Assembly (NCBI GenBank): GCA_051008735.1 | Contig: JBPCXH010000055.1 | Location: 1 to 17,920 of the forward strand | Reading direction: 5' to 3' | Origin: J054 sp051008735 | GTDB lineage: Bacteria > Pseudomonadota > Gammaproteobacteria > Steroidobacterales > GCA-2729495 | DNA length: 17,920 bases | Shown here: positions 1 to 6,712 of the stretch, one piece after another | How the letters are laid out: each line of letters starts with the position of its first letter | How positions within the stretch are numbered: the first letter of the stretch is position 1 | Translations under genes and position numbers: made by a program | The notes under the pieces: generated by a model | What the model was told of the DNA's origin: nothing | The model's input: the letters and a program-made list of their open reading frames with translations, nothing else | Database searches by the model: none

Positions 1-291
1 ACCAATGCCACTTGGCAGGATGAGCGTTTTGCGAGTGAAGATAATTTCGTCAAATTCGATAGCTACTGGCTTGTGGATACCCGGTTGGGCCTGACCAGCG
101 AGCAGTGGGAGATTATTGGCTACGTCGATAACGTGTTTGACGATGACACGGTTCTCACGGGTGGCTCGGGCCCTGACTTTGGGCAGCAGGTCACAGAAAC
201 GGGCTTCACGGCCGGTTTTGGTGTCTCGCAGTGGTTTGCTAATTTGCCCGAGCCCAGGACAGTGGGTGTACGGGCGAGCTACCGTTTCTAG
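1..291 (+). CDS. TonB-dependent outer membrane receptor, C-terminal end (partial)
   Basis: This is the 3' end of a larger gene; the reading frame is open from base 1 to the TAG at 289-291 and gives 96 residues. The segment shows alternating beta-barrel strands, a 'GYVDNVFDDD' turn of the type found near the end of TonB-dependent receptors ('v.NlfD..y'), and a C-terminal strand ending in 'GVRASYRF'. The terminal Phe is the Bam-complex recognition signal of outer-membrane barrels. Such receptors import siderophores, cobalamin, oligosaccharides or other ligands using TonB energy. The substrate cannot be told because the plug and most of the barrel lie outside the window. An in-frame GTG at 73 is internal and not a real start. 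The gene is closed by the terminator at 316-349, so it is transcriptionally separate from ompW. Confidence 0.8.
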   Translation, partial: TNATWQDERFASEDNFVKFDSYWLVDTRLGLTSEQWEIIGYVDNVFDDDTVLTGGSGPDFGQQVTETGFTAGFGVSQWFANLPEPRTVGVRASYRF

Positions 292-315
292 GTCTCTGAC
301 CGATTCTGCAAACAA

Positions 316-349
316 CCCCTGTCCGGCATCGCCGGGCAGGGGTTTTTTT
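316..349 (+). terminator. Rho-independent terminator after the TonB-dependent receptor
   Basis: CCCCTG at 316-321 pairs with CAGGGG at 337-342. The stem continues inward through TCCGG / CCGGG to a CATCG loop and is followed by seven T residues at 343-349. This is a classical intrinsic terminator placed 24 bases after the receptor stop codon. Confidence 0.93.
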
Positions 350-439
350 ATGCTGAGCCGATTTTTAGACCAATTTCAGAGTCCCTGATATCCGGCAATA
401 GGTACAACCCGCAGGCCTGACCGGGGTATCGCCGTATTT

Positions 440-457
440 CAGCAACTCGCGTTGCTG
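440..457 (+). repeat. Perfect 7-bp hairpin upstream of ompW
   Basis: CAGCAAC at 440-446 and GTTGCTG at 451-457 are perfect reverse complements around a four-base TCGC loop. No T-tract follows, so it is not a standard terminator. It lies 107 bases before the ompW ATG, and may be an operator dyad or the first hairpin of an mRNA leader. Confidence 0.5.
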
Positions 458-479
458 CGTATGTTCCTGACCTGTCGCA

Positions 480-532
480 GATCGGCAACGGTGACGCCCC
501 GCAAGCGGAAGGGATGCGGCGTCTGCCGGATT
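480..532 (+). promoter_or_regulatory. Potential structured RNA leader of ompW
   Basis: A multi-segment hairpin can be drawn by eye. GATC-GGCA (480-487) pairs with TGCC-g-GATT (524-532, one bulged G). After an ACGGT internal bulge, GACGCC (493-498) pairs with GGCGTC (518-523), then GC (501-502) with GC (516-517). The apical loop is purine-rich (AAGCGGAAGGGAT, 503-515) and contains two GGA triplets. It ends 31 bases before the ompW start. GGA in a loop is the kind of site CsrA/RsmA binds, but I do not recognise a known riboswitch class, and the fold is a hand prediction. Confidence 0.35.
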
Positions 533-563
533 CGATTGAATTCAGATCTCAAGGGAGTACGTA

Positions 564-1217
564 ATGCAGAAGATCTTCTTGACCGCTCTGGGCCTGTGCC
601 TGCTGGCGGGAAATGTGGGGGCGCAGGACACCTATCGTCAGGCCGGTGACTGGATTGCTCGTGGCGGTCTGGGGGTTGTTGCCCCGGACGGAGACGGCGC
701 GACCGTGGCCCCGGGTACTGATCTGGATGTTGACGACGGCTACGCTATTACGCTAACCGCTGCTTACATGATTACTGATCATATTGCTGTTGAATTGCTG
801 GCCTCAACCCCCTTCAATCATGACATCGATCTTGATGGCGCCGGCACAGTGGGTGAGACCGACCAGCTGCCACCGACGCTGTCTTTGCAGTATCACTTCG
901 GCCCCTTTGGTCGCGCACAGCCATATGTCGGCGCCGGTGTGAATTACACGATCTTTTTTAACGAGAAAACCAGAGGCGCTCTGGATGGGGCAACGCTGAA
1001 TCTTGATGATTCAATTGGCCTTGCCGGGCAGGTGGGTCTGGACTGGCATTTTGGTAATAACTGGTTGGCTAATATCGACCTTCGCTATATCTCAATCGAA
1101 ACTGATGCTGAACTCGGCGGTCAGGATATCGGCGGTCCTGGCGTAGGTAAGCTAAAAATTGACGATGTTGAGATCGATCCCTGGGTCGCATCGATCAACG
1201 TTGGCTATAATTTTTAG
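564..1217 (+). CDS. ompW: OmpW family outer membrane protein
   Basis: The gene encodes a 217-residue small beta-barrel porin. Residues 1-20 form a Sec signal peptide (K3, hydrophobic core, 'AGNVGA' before 'QDTY'). The mature part opens with the OmpW-like 'GDWIARGGLGVVAPDGDG' strand, has 'YVGAGVNYTIFF' in the middle, and ends '...WVASINVGYNF' with terminal Phe. The length matches the usual 200-220 residues. OmpW proteins form narrow hydrophobic channels with a lateral opening and are linked to uptake of small hydrophobic molecules and to iron or oxygen stress responses. The start is supported by AAGGGAG at 551-557, spaced 6 bases from the ATG. The gene has its own long leader with two hairpins and is separated from ccoN by a 15-bp stem-loop, so it is probably monocistronic. 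Its position beside the cbb3 locus and upstream of a possible hydrocarbon or terpenoid cluster would suit a hydrophobic-substrate porin, but that link is inference. Confidence 0.9.
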   Translation: MQKIFLTALGLCLLAGNVGAQDTYRQAGDWIARGGLGVVAPDGDGATVAPGTDLDVDDGYAITLTAAYMITDHIAVELLASTPFNHDIDLDGAGTVGETDQLPPTLSLQYHFGPFGRAQPYVGAGVNYTIFFNEKTRGALDGATLNLDDSIGLAGQVGLDWHFGNNWLANIDLRYISIETDAELGGQDIGGPGVGKLKIDDVEIDPWVASINVGYNF

Positions 1218-1237
1218 ACGAATTTGCCTGGCTCTAG

Positions 1238-1277
1238 TGGCCAAGTCGTTCCTGCTTGTATTGGAGCGGCTTGGCTG
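1238..1277 (+). repeat. Long stem-loop between ompW and ccoN
   Basis: Bases 1238-1252 pair continuously with 1263-1277 (15 bp including four G-T pairs) around a ten-base loop. The core GCCAAG / CTTGGC is perfect. No T-run follows directly; the nearest (TTCTTTTT) starts about 15 bases after the stem. It could end ompW transcription, protect the ompW 3' end, or act in the ccoN leader. Part of the stem may compete with a weaker pairing of TGGC (1229-1232) with GCCA (1240-1243). Confidence 0.5.
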
Positions 1278-1320
1278 GCAACTTCGGGCTTCTTTTTAAT
1301 AAAACGCACAGAAGCAGGCT

Positions 1321-1337
1321 GAAATCTCGGGGGTTTC
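1321..1337 (+). promoter_or_regulatory. Small hairpin covering the ccoN ribosome-binding region
   Basis: GAAATC (1321-1326) can pair with GGTTTC (1332-1337, one G-T pair) around TCGGG. The G-run at 1329-1333 is the only Shine-Dalgarno-like sequence before the ATG at 1341, so the hairpin would partly hide it. The pairing is short and could be chance. Confidence 0.25.
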
Positions 1338-1340
1338 TCG

Positions 1341-2759
1341 ATGGCTGATTCGCAATCCTATAACGACGGTGTGGTCCGGCAATTCGCCATCATGACCGTG
1401 GTGTGGGGAATTGTCGGAATGGCAGTGGGCGTGCTGATCGCAGCGCAACTGCTCTGGCCGGCTCTGAATTTCGATGTACCGTGGCTTAGCTTCGGTCGAA
1501 TTCGTCCGCTGCACACCAACGCGGTGATTTTTGCCTTTGGCGGCAGCGCGCTTATCGGAACCTCCTTGTATGTCGTGCAGCGCACTTGTCATGTACGCCT
1601 GTTTGCCGGACCGCTGGCCTCGTTTACCTTCTGGGGCTGGCAGTTGGTCATTGTTCTGGCAGCGATCACGCTGCCGCTGGGCTTGACCCAGGGCAAGGAA
1701 TACGCCGAACTGATCTGGCCCATCGATCTGCTAATTACGGTGGTGTGGGTGGCCTATGGCATCGTGTACTTCGGCACCATCGCGACCCGACGTGTTAAGC
1801 ACATCTACGTAGCAAACTGGTTTTACGCCGCTTTTATAATTACGGTGGCCTTGCTTCACATAGTGAATTCACTGGCAATACCCGTCGGCCTGCTGCATTC
1901 CTATCCAATTTATGCGGGCGTTGTGGATAGCATGGTTCAGTGGTGGTATGGCCACAATGCCTTGGGCTTTTTCCTCACCGCGGGTTTTCTGGGCATGATG
2001 TATTACTTCGTGCCAAAACAGGCCGGCCGGCCTGTTTATTCCTATCGTCTATCGGTCGTGCATTTCTGGGCACTGATTTCCATCTATATGTGGGCCGGTC
2101 CCCATCATCTGCATTACACGACTTTGCCCGACTGGGCTCAGTCCCTGGGGATGGTTTTCTCGCTGCTGCTGCTGGCGCCTTCCTGGGGTGGCATGATCAA
2201 CGGCATCATGACCCTGTCAGGTGCATGGCATAAGCTGCGTACCGATCCAATCCTTAAGTTCATGATCGTATCCTTGTCGTTTTACGGCATGTCCACCTTC
2301 GAAGGGCCCATGATGTCCATCAAGACGGTGAACGCCCTGTCTCATTACACGGACTGGACCATCGGTCATGTGCACTCCGGTGCATTGGGCTGGGTGGCAA
2401 TGATTACGATGGGCTGCCTCTATAACCTGATTCCCCGACTCTACGGGCGGGAGCAGATGTACAGCATCAAACTTATCGATGTTCACTTCTGGACCTCGAC
2501 TATCGGTGTGGTTCTGTATATCGCGTCCATGTGGATCGCCGGTGTTATGCAGGGGTTGATGTGGCGCGCGGTGAATGAAGACGGCACCTTGACTTACTCA
2601 TTCATCGAAAGCCTGCAGGCCACTTATCCCTATTACGCTGTTCGCCTGCTGGGTGGCGCCTTATTCCTGGTGGGGACTTTCATCATGGCCTACAACGTCT
2701 GGAAGACGGTCAGCACGGGTGAACGCAGAGCGCTGCAGCCAGTGATTGAGCCGGCGTAA
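1341..2759 (+). CDS. ccoN: Cytochrome c oxidase cbb3-type, subunit I (CcoN)
   Basis: This is the catalytic 12-helix haem-copper subunit of the C-family oxidase; it reduces O2 to water at a haem b3-CuB centre and pumps protons in the inner membrane. Its 472 residues are close to the family norm of about 475. Visible ligands: H58 in 'RPLHTNAVIF' (low-spin haem b); H205 in 'WWYGHNALGF' and H255/H256 in 'MWAGPHHLHYT' (CuB); Y249, the C-family helix-VII tyrosine cross-linked to a CuB His; H343 (haem b3) and H345 (haem b) in 'IGHVHSGALGW'. All are offset by two residues from the known Pseudomonas stutzeri numbering, so no functional residue is missing. It starts the ccoNOQP operon and is followed by ccoO after 10 bases. 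The region before the ATG has only a G-rich possible ribosome site inside a small hairpin (1321-1337), and I see no TTGAT-N4-ATCAA FNR box there. Confidence 0.98.
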   Translation: MADSQSYNDGVVRQFAIMTVVWGIVGMAVGVLIAAQLLWPALNFDVPWLSFGRIRPLHTNAVIFAFGGSALIGTSLYVVQRTCHVRLFAGPLASFTFWGWQLVIVLAAITLPLGLTQGKEYAELIWPIDLLITVVWVAYGIVYFGTIATRRVKHIYVANWFYAAFIITVALLHIVNSLAIPVGLLHSYPIYAGVVDSMVQWWYGHNALGFFLTAGFLGMMYYFVPKQAGRPVYSYRLSVVHFWALISIYMWAGPHHLHYTTLPDWAQSLGMVFSLLLLAPSWGGMINGIMTLSGAWHKLRTDPILKFMIVSLSFYGMSTFEGPMMSIKTVNALSHYTDWTIGHVHSGALGWVAMITMGCLYNLIPRLYGREQMYSIKLIDVHFWTSTIGVVLYIASMWIAGVMQGLMWRAVNEDGTLTYSFIESLQATYPYYAVRLLGGALFLVGTFIMAYNVWKTVSTGERRALQPVIEPA

Positions 2760-2769
2760 GGGGCCCAGG

Positions 2770-3378
2770 ATGATCAAACACGACACAATCGAAAGAAATG
2801 TTGGCTTGCTTGGCGTGCTCACTGCCCTGGCCGTGAGTATCGGCGGCCTCGCCGAGATTATCCCGCTGATGATGGACCCCGTCGCGACGACCCCGACGCC
2901 CGGCCTGGAGCCTTATCCGGCGCTGGAGTTGGAGGGTCGGGATATTTACATTCGCGAGGGCTGCTACAACTGTCACTCACAGATGATTCGACCGTTTCGC
3001 GCGGAAACGGAACGCTACGGGCCTTATTCCCTGGCCGGGGAGGCGGTTTACGACCATCCCTTCCAGTTTGGCTCCAAACGCACCGGCCCTGACCTGGCTC
3101 GGGTAGGCGCTCGCTACACGGATGAATGGCATCGCATCCACCTGCTTAACCCGCGAGACCTGGTGCCCGAGTCCAACATGCCGGCCTTTCCCTGGCTGGA
3201 AGATTCACTGGTTAATGCAGTACGCACTCCGGACAAGATGCGCGCTTTGCAGACCCTCGGGGTTCCCTACAGTGATGAGCAAATTGGGGCAGCTCAGGCG
3301 GCGGTTGAGGGCGCGACCGAAATGGATGCCCTGATTGCCTATCTGCAGGGCCTGGGTACCGTGGTCCGGGGGCGTTAG
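2770..3378 (+). CDS. ccoO: Cytochrome c oxidase cbb3-type, subunit II (CcoO)
   Basis: This membrane-anchored monohaem cytochrome c passes electrons from CcoP to CcoN. The product has 202 residues: a short cytoplasmic N-terminus, one membrane helix at about 11-34, then a periplasmic cytochrome domain. The haem site is C65-Y-N-C68-H69, followed by the family-typical 'SQMIRPFRAETERYG'; M137 in 'ESNMPAFPWL' is the probable sixth ligand. The ATG at 2770 is chosen because it follows CCCAGG closely and gives the normal CcoO N-terminus 'MIKHDTIERN'. The longer frame back to 2746 would overlap the end of ccoN. It sits between ccoN and ccoQ with a 4-base gap to the latter. Confidence 0.97.
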   Translation: MIKHDTIERNVGLLGVLTALAVSIGGLAEIIPLMMDPVATTPTPGLEPYPALELEGRDIYIREGCYNCHSQMIRPFRAETERYGPYSLAGEAVYDHPFQFGSKRTGPDLARVGARYTDEWHRIHLLNPRDLVPESNMPAFPWLEDSLVNAVRTPDKMRALQTLGVPYSDEQIGAAQAAVEGATEMDALIAYLQGLGTVVRGR

Positions 3379-3382
3379 CGCG

Positions 3383-3568
3383 ATGGATGCAGGTACCTGG
3401 CGAGGCGTATTTACGATTCTGATGCTGCTGCTGTTTGTAGGCATCTGTTTCTGGACCTTCAGCGCGAAACGCACAAAAGATTTTGAGGAGGCTTCGCAGT
3501 TGCCCCTCGAAGATGACGACAAGCCAACGGTCGGCCGCGCGCCTGATCCAGGGAGCGAAGATAGATGA
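3383..3568 (+). CDS. ccoQ: Cbb3-type oxidase subunit IV (CcoQ/FixQ)
   Basis: This is a 61-residue single-span protein: helix at about residues 6-26 ('WRGVFTILMLLLFVGICFW'), then a charged cytoplasmic tail with acidic patches (DFEEAS, LEDDDKP). The size, helix and position between ccoO and ccoP are diagnostic for CcoQ, which stabilises the association of CcoP with the CcoNO core. The start ATG at 3383 lies 5 bases after the ccoO stop. Its TGA (3566-3568) overlaps the ccoP ATG (3565) in an ATGA, indicating translational coupling. A longer reading from 3335 inside ccoO is not credible. Confidence 0.92.
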   Translation: MDAGTWRGVFTILMLLLFVGICFWTFSAKRTKDFEEASQLPLEDDDKPTVGRAPDPGSEDR

Positions 3569-4455
3569 GTGCAGGGTGGAATGCTTTCGTTATTGGTCTG
3601 GTGCTGATCCAGGTCGTTGGCGCGCTGTGGTTGTTGATGAGTTTGACCAGTAATCCCAAGGACGAGGGAGAGGCTGATACCACAGGCCATACCTGGGACG
3701 GCGACCTGAAGGAATACAACAATCCGCTGCCACGCTGGTGGTTGTACCTGTTCTGGCTGACGGCCATCTGGATGCTCGGCTACCTGATCATCTACCCGGG
3801 TCTGGGTAATATCGCCGGCACCCTGGGCTGGTCCCAGGAAGGACAGTATGAGCAGGAGGTGGCAGCGGCGGAAGCCCGCTACGGTGACATCTTTGCCGCT
3901 TTCAGCACTATGAGCATTGCTGACATGGCAGCTGAGCCCGAGGCAGTGCGCCTGGGCCGCAATTTATATCTGAATAATTGCGCGACCTGTCACGGGTCCG
4001 ATGCCCGCGGTGCCCGGGGCTTCCCGAACCTGAGTGATGGTATCTGGCAATACGGTGGTGACCCGGCGGTGATTGTGCAGAGCATCACCAATGGGCGCAT
4101 TGGCGTCATGCCGGCACTGGGTGCCGCCCTGGGAGAGGCGGGTACGGATGAGGTAGTTGCCTATGTGCAAAGCCTGTCAGGAGCCGCGACAGTCGATGCC
4201 AGCGGTGTGGCTGCTGGCCAGCAAAAATTTGTTCAGTTCTGTTCGGCCTGCCATGGGGTGACGGGGACAGGAATGGCAGCTTTGGGTGCGCCAAACCTGA
4301 CTGATGACACTTGGTTGCATGGGGGTAGCGCTGAAATAATCAGAGACATCATCATGAATGGTCGGCAGAACCAGATGCCGGCTCAGCGTGAGTTGCTGAG
4401 TGAAGATCGAATTCGTGTTCTGGCGGCTTACGTGCTGAGTCTCAACGCGGAGTAG
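3565..4455 (+). CDS. ccoP: Cytochrome c oxidase cbb3-type, subunit III, dihaem (CcoP)
   Basis: CcoP is the dihaem cytochrome c that receives electrons from soluble donors and feeds CcoO. The 296-residue product has two N-terminal membrane helices (about 6-26 and 57-79), the CcoP-typical 'TWDGDLKEYNNPLPRWW' between them, and two periplasmic class I cytochrome domains. The haem motifs are C139-A-T-C-H143 and C226-S-A-C-H230. 'IGVMPALG' and 'NQMPAQ' supply the probable Met ligands. Spacing and length are normal. The first helix marks it as the long, two-helix CcoP form. Translation is coupled to ccoQ through an ATGA overlap. Confidence 0.97.
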   Translation: MSAGWNAFVIGLVLIQVVGALWLLMSLTSNPKDEGEADTTGHTWDGDLKEYNNPLPRWWLYLFWLTAIWMLGYLIIYPGLGNIAGTLGWSQEGQYEQEVAAAEARYGDIFAAFSTMSIADMAAEPEAVRLGRNLYLNNCATCHGSDARGARGFPNLSDGIWQYGGDPAVIVQSITNGRIGVMPALGAALGEAGTDEVVAYVQSLSGAATVDASGVAAGQQKFVQFCSACHGVTGTGMAALGAPNLTDDTWLHGGSAEIIRDIIMNGRQNQMPAQRELLSEDRIRVLAAYVLSLNAE

Positions 4456-4458
4456 GGC

Positions 4459-4779
4459 ATGGATGAAAACGGCGGAACCGGTCGACCGGAACCTGAGCTG
4501 CGCGCCCAGCGGCCCTGGAGCCGACGCGCCCAGGCAATTGCTGCCGTTCTTTGGCCGTCATTTCTCGCCGCTGCTTTCGCCACCATGCTGTTTTTTTCTT
4601 TCGTTGATCCCGGTGACATGGAGCACGCCATGCGCCTGCCCATGGAGCACACACGAATGACAGGCTACGGCCTGGGCTTTTTCTTTTTTTGGGTAATCAC
4701 AGTGATATCCAGCGCGGTTTCGGTCTACCTGTTGCGCACCGCGCGACGCAATAACAGGCACAACAACGGGAAAGGATGA
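4459..4779 (+). CDS. Small two-helix membrane protein with Met/His-rich loop
   Basis: This 106-residue protein begins 3 bases after the ccoP stop and ends 6 bases before ccoG, so it is embedded in the oxidase operon. Residues 1-26 are polar with an Arg cluster; helices lie at about 27-48 and 72-92; the tail is basic (RTARRNNRHN). The positive-inside rule puts both ends in the cytoplasm and the loop in the periplasm. That loop carries M54, H56, M58, M62, H64 and M67 within 14 residues, a pattern seen in Cu(I)-binding segments. Unnamed small membrane proteins do occur between ccoP and ccoG in related clusters, as far as I recall. A role in copper delivery to CcoN is inference only. The codon use and the overlap-free packing support it being a real gene. 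Confidence 0.75.
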   Translation: MDENGGTGRPEPELRAQRPWSRRAQAIAAVLWPSFLAAAFATMLFFSFVDPGDMEHAMRLPMEHTRMTGYGLGFFFFWVITVISSAVSVYLLRTARRNNRHNNGKG

Positions 4780-4785
4780 CCCGCC

Positions 4786-6168
4786 ATGGACGAGACGGCC
4801 ATCCAGCCAGACTCGCTCTATATCAAGCATGAAACGATTCATGCGCGAGAAGTAAAAGGCAGATTCCAGAGCTTTCGCAAAGCGTGTATGTGGAGCTTGC
4901 TGGGCGTCTATTATTTTTTGCCCTGGCTGAGCTGGGACGATCGGCAGGCTGTGCTGTTTGATCTGCCGGCCCGCAAGTTTTACATCTTTGGTATGACACT
5001 CTGGCCCCAGGACTTTTATTTGTTGTCCTGGTTGCTGATTATGGCGGCACTGCTGCTGTTTTTATCAACCTCAGTTGCCGGGCGTGTCTGGTGTGGCTTC
5101 GCCTGTCCGCAAACCGTCTGGACCGAGGCGTTTGTCTGGATGGAGAGGATTACTGAAGGAAATTTTTCCCAGCGGCGCAAACTCGACAAGGCGCCCTGGA
5201 CGGCAGAGAAGCTCCTGCGCAAGGGGGCGAAGCGGCTGTTGTGGTTCTTCTTTGCCCTGTGGACCGGATTAACCTTTGTGGGCTACTTTTCGCCTATTCA
5301 GGAACTGGGTCTGCGCGTTGCCAGCTTCAGCCTCGGGCCATGGGAAACCTTCTGGATCTGTTTCTACAGCGTTGCGACCTATGGCAATGCCGGTCATTTG
5401 CGTGAGCAGGTCTGCAAATATATGTGTCCTTATGCGCGCTTTCAGAGCGCCATGTTTGATCGCAATACCCTGATTGTTTCTTATGACGAAGCACGTGGGG
5501 ATCCACGCGGGAGTCGGCGGCGCAACGCAAATCAGGCCGAACTGGGACTGGGGGACTGCATCGACTGCAATATCTGTGTGCAGGTCTGCCCCACGGGTAT
5601 CGATATTCGCGAAGGTCTGCAGTACGAATGCATTACCTGTGCCGCCTGTATTGATGGCTGCGACTCGGTGATGGACCGCATGGGCTATGACCGGGGTCTG
5701 ATTCGCTACACCACGCAAAATGCGCTGGATGGCGAGCCCAGCCGGGTGTTCCGCCTGCGCACCCTGATTTACTGTGCTTTGCTGGCCGTACTCGCTGCCG
5801 GTTTCGTGTTTGCGCTGCTCACACGTTCCCCGCTGACGCTGGATGTGATGCGCGATCGAAACGCGATCTATCGGCTGACACCCGCGGGTGAGGTGGAGAC
5901 CGTTTACACCCTCAAACTGTTAAACAAGTCGCCCAGTCCACAGCGAGTCACTGTGAGGGTTGAGGGCCTGCCCGGCATTAGCCTTGAAACAGACCCTCCT
6001 GTGATTGATTTGCCCCCGGGCACATTGGGCAGCGTGATTGCCCGAGTCAGGGTACCCGGTGATGCTGCCGGGCCCGGCGGCCATGACCTGACTTTCCTGG
6101 CACGGCAGGGTGGCACACAGCCAGCCGAAATTTCCCGCCGCTCACGCTTCATCATGCCCCTGAACTAG
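4786..6168 (+). CDS. ccoG: Cbb3 oxidase accessory protein CcoG (FixG/RdxA), 4Fe-4S membrane protein
   Basis: The protein has 460 residues. Membrane helices surround 'VWCGFACPQTVW' (C103, C107) and 'CKYMCPYARFQ' (C210, C214), conserved in FixG and NapH. A two-cluster ferredoxin domain follows: C258, C261, C264, C268 and C282, C285, C288, C292. A further helix at about 325-345 leads to a C-terminal immunoglobulin-like FixG domain. CcoG has been shown to reduce Cu(II) to Cu(I) for cbb3 assembly in Rhodobacter. It lies between the small two-helix protein and ccoH, as in most cco loci. All cluster ligands are present and the length is close to family size. Confidence 0.96.
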   Translation: MDETAIQPDSLYIKHETIHAREVKGRFQSFRKACMWSLLGVYYFLPWLSWDDRQAVLFDLPARKFYIFGMTLWPQDFYLLSWLLIMAALLLFLSTSVAGRVWCGFACPQTVWTEAFVWMERITEGNFSQRRKLDKAPWTAEKLLRKGAKRLLWFFFALWTGLTFVGYFSPIQELGLRVASFSLGPWETFWICFYSVATYGNAGHLREQVCKYMCPYARFQSAMFDRNTLIVSYDEARGDPRGSRRRNANQAELGLGDCIDCNICVQVCPTGIDIREGLQYECITCAACIDGCDSVMDRMGYDRGLIRYTTQNALDGEPSRVFRLRTLIYCALLAVLAAGFVFALLTRSPLTLDVMRDRNAIYRLTPAGEVETVYTLKLLNKSPSPQRVTVRVEGLPGISLETDPPVIDLPPGTLGSVIARVRVPGDAAGPGGHDLTFLARQGGTQPAEISRRSRFIMPLN

Positions 6169-6178
6169 AGTGACAGCT

Positions 6179-6712
6179 ATGACCAATACACCGCGCACTG
6201 TCCAGCAACCCTGGTACCGTCATTACTGGGTCTGGTTATTGATGATTCCGCCGGCCGCCGCCGTAGTGGGTGGTTTCACGACCGCGTGGCTGGCCGGAGG
6301 ACCGCCGGCACTGGTCGTGGATGACTACGGCGAAATCGGCAAGGCCACTGAACAGCGTCGGACGCGTGACTGGCGTGCAGCGGAGCTGGGACTCAGTGCC
6401 GAGCTGCAGTTAAGTGCGAGCCAGGCAGGTGAGCCGCAGGCTCTTCGTCTGCAACTGACAAGTGCGGCTGAATGGCCGGTACCCGACCAGCTGCAGCTCG
6501 AGCTCATTCATCCGACGATGGAAAATCTGGACCAGAGCCTGTCGCTAAGTTTCAACGGTAAGGTTTACGTCGCCCAGGTCACGCCAATAGTCGGTCGGCG
6601 CTATGTCCAGGTGGGCGATATGGGCCATGAGTGGCGGCTGGTGGGTGAGCTATCAGCGCGATCGGAAAATGTCAGCCTGCAACCGGGGTCGGGTGTCCGG
6701 GTAGGGCCATGA
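6179..6712 (+). CDS. ccoH: Cbb3 oxidase maturation protein CcoH (FixH)
   Basis: This protein is 177 residues long. It has the FixH-type N-terminus 'PWYRHYWVWLLMIPPAA' with a single membrane anchor at about 15-38, followed by 'LVVDDYGEIGKA', matching the 'vDdYYk.G' signature of FixH, and a periplasmic beta-rich domain. FixH is needed for stable cbb3 assembly and acts with the CcoI copper ATPase. The ATG at 6179 is preferred over the GTG at 6170: AGAG (6167-6170) is 8 bases upstream of it, and the GTG lies directly after the ccoG stop with no ribosome site. The stop overlaps the ccoI start (ATGA at 6709-6712). Confidence 0.9.
   Translation: MTNTPRTVQQPWYRHYWVWLLMIPPAAAVVGGFTTAWLAGGPPALVVDDYGEIGKATEQRRTRDWRAAELGLSAELQLSASQAGEPQALRLQLTSAAEWPVPDQLQLELIHPTMENLDQSLSLSFNGKVYVAQVTPIVGRRYVQVGDMGHEWRLVGELSARSENVSLQPGSGVRVGP

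Noticed and set aside
533..551. TTGAATTCAGATCTCAA as a possible FNR site before ompW
   Set aside because: The half-sites are separated by too many bases and match TTGAT-N4-ATCAA poorly.
452..649. 65-codon plus-strand frame overlapping the ompW start
   Set aside because: It crosses the leader hairpin and the ompW signal peptide in another frame, and its basic, Cys-containing product resembles nothing known.
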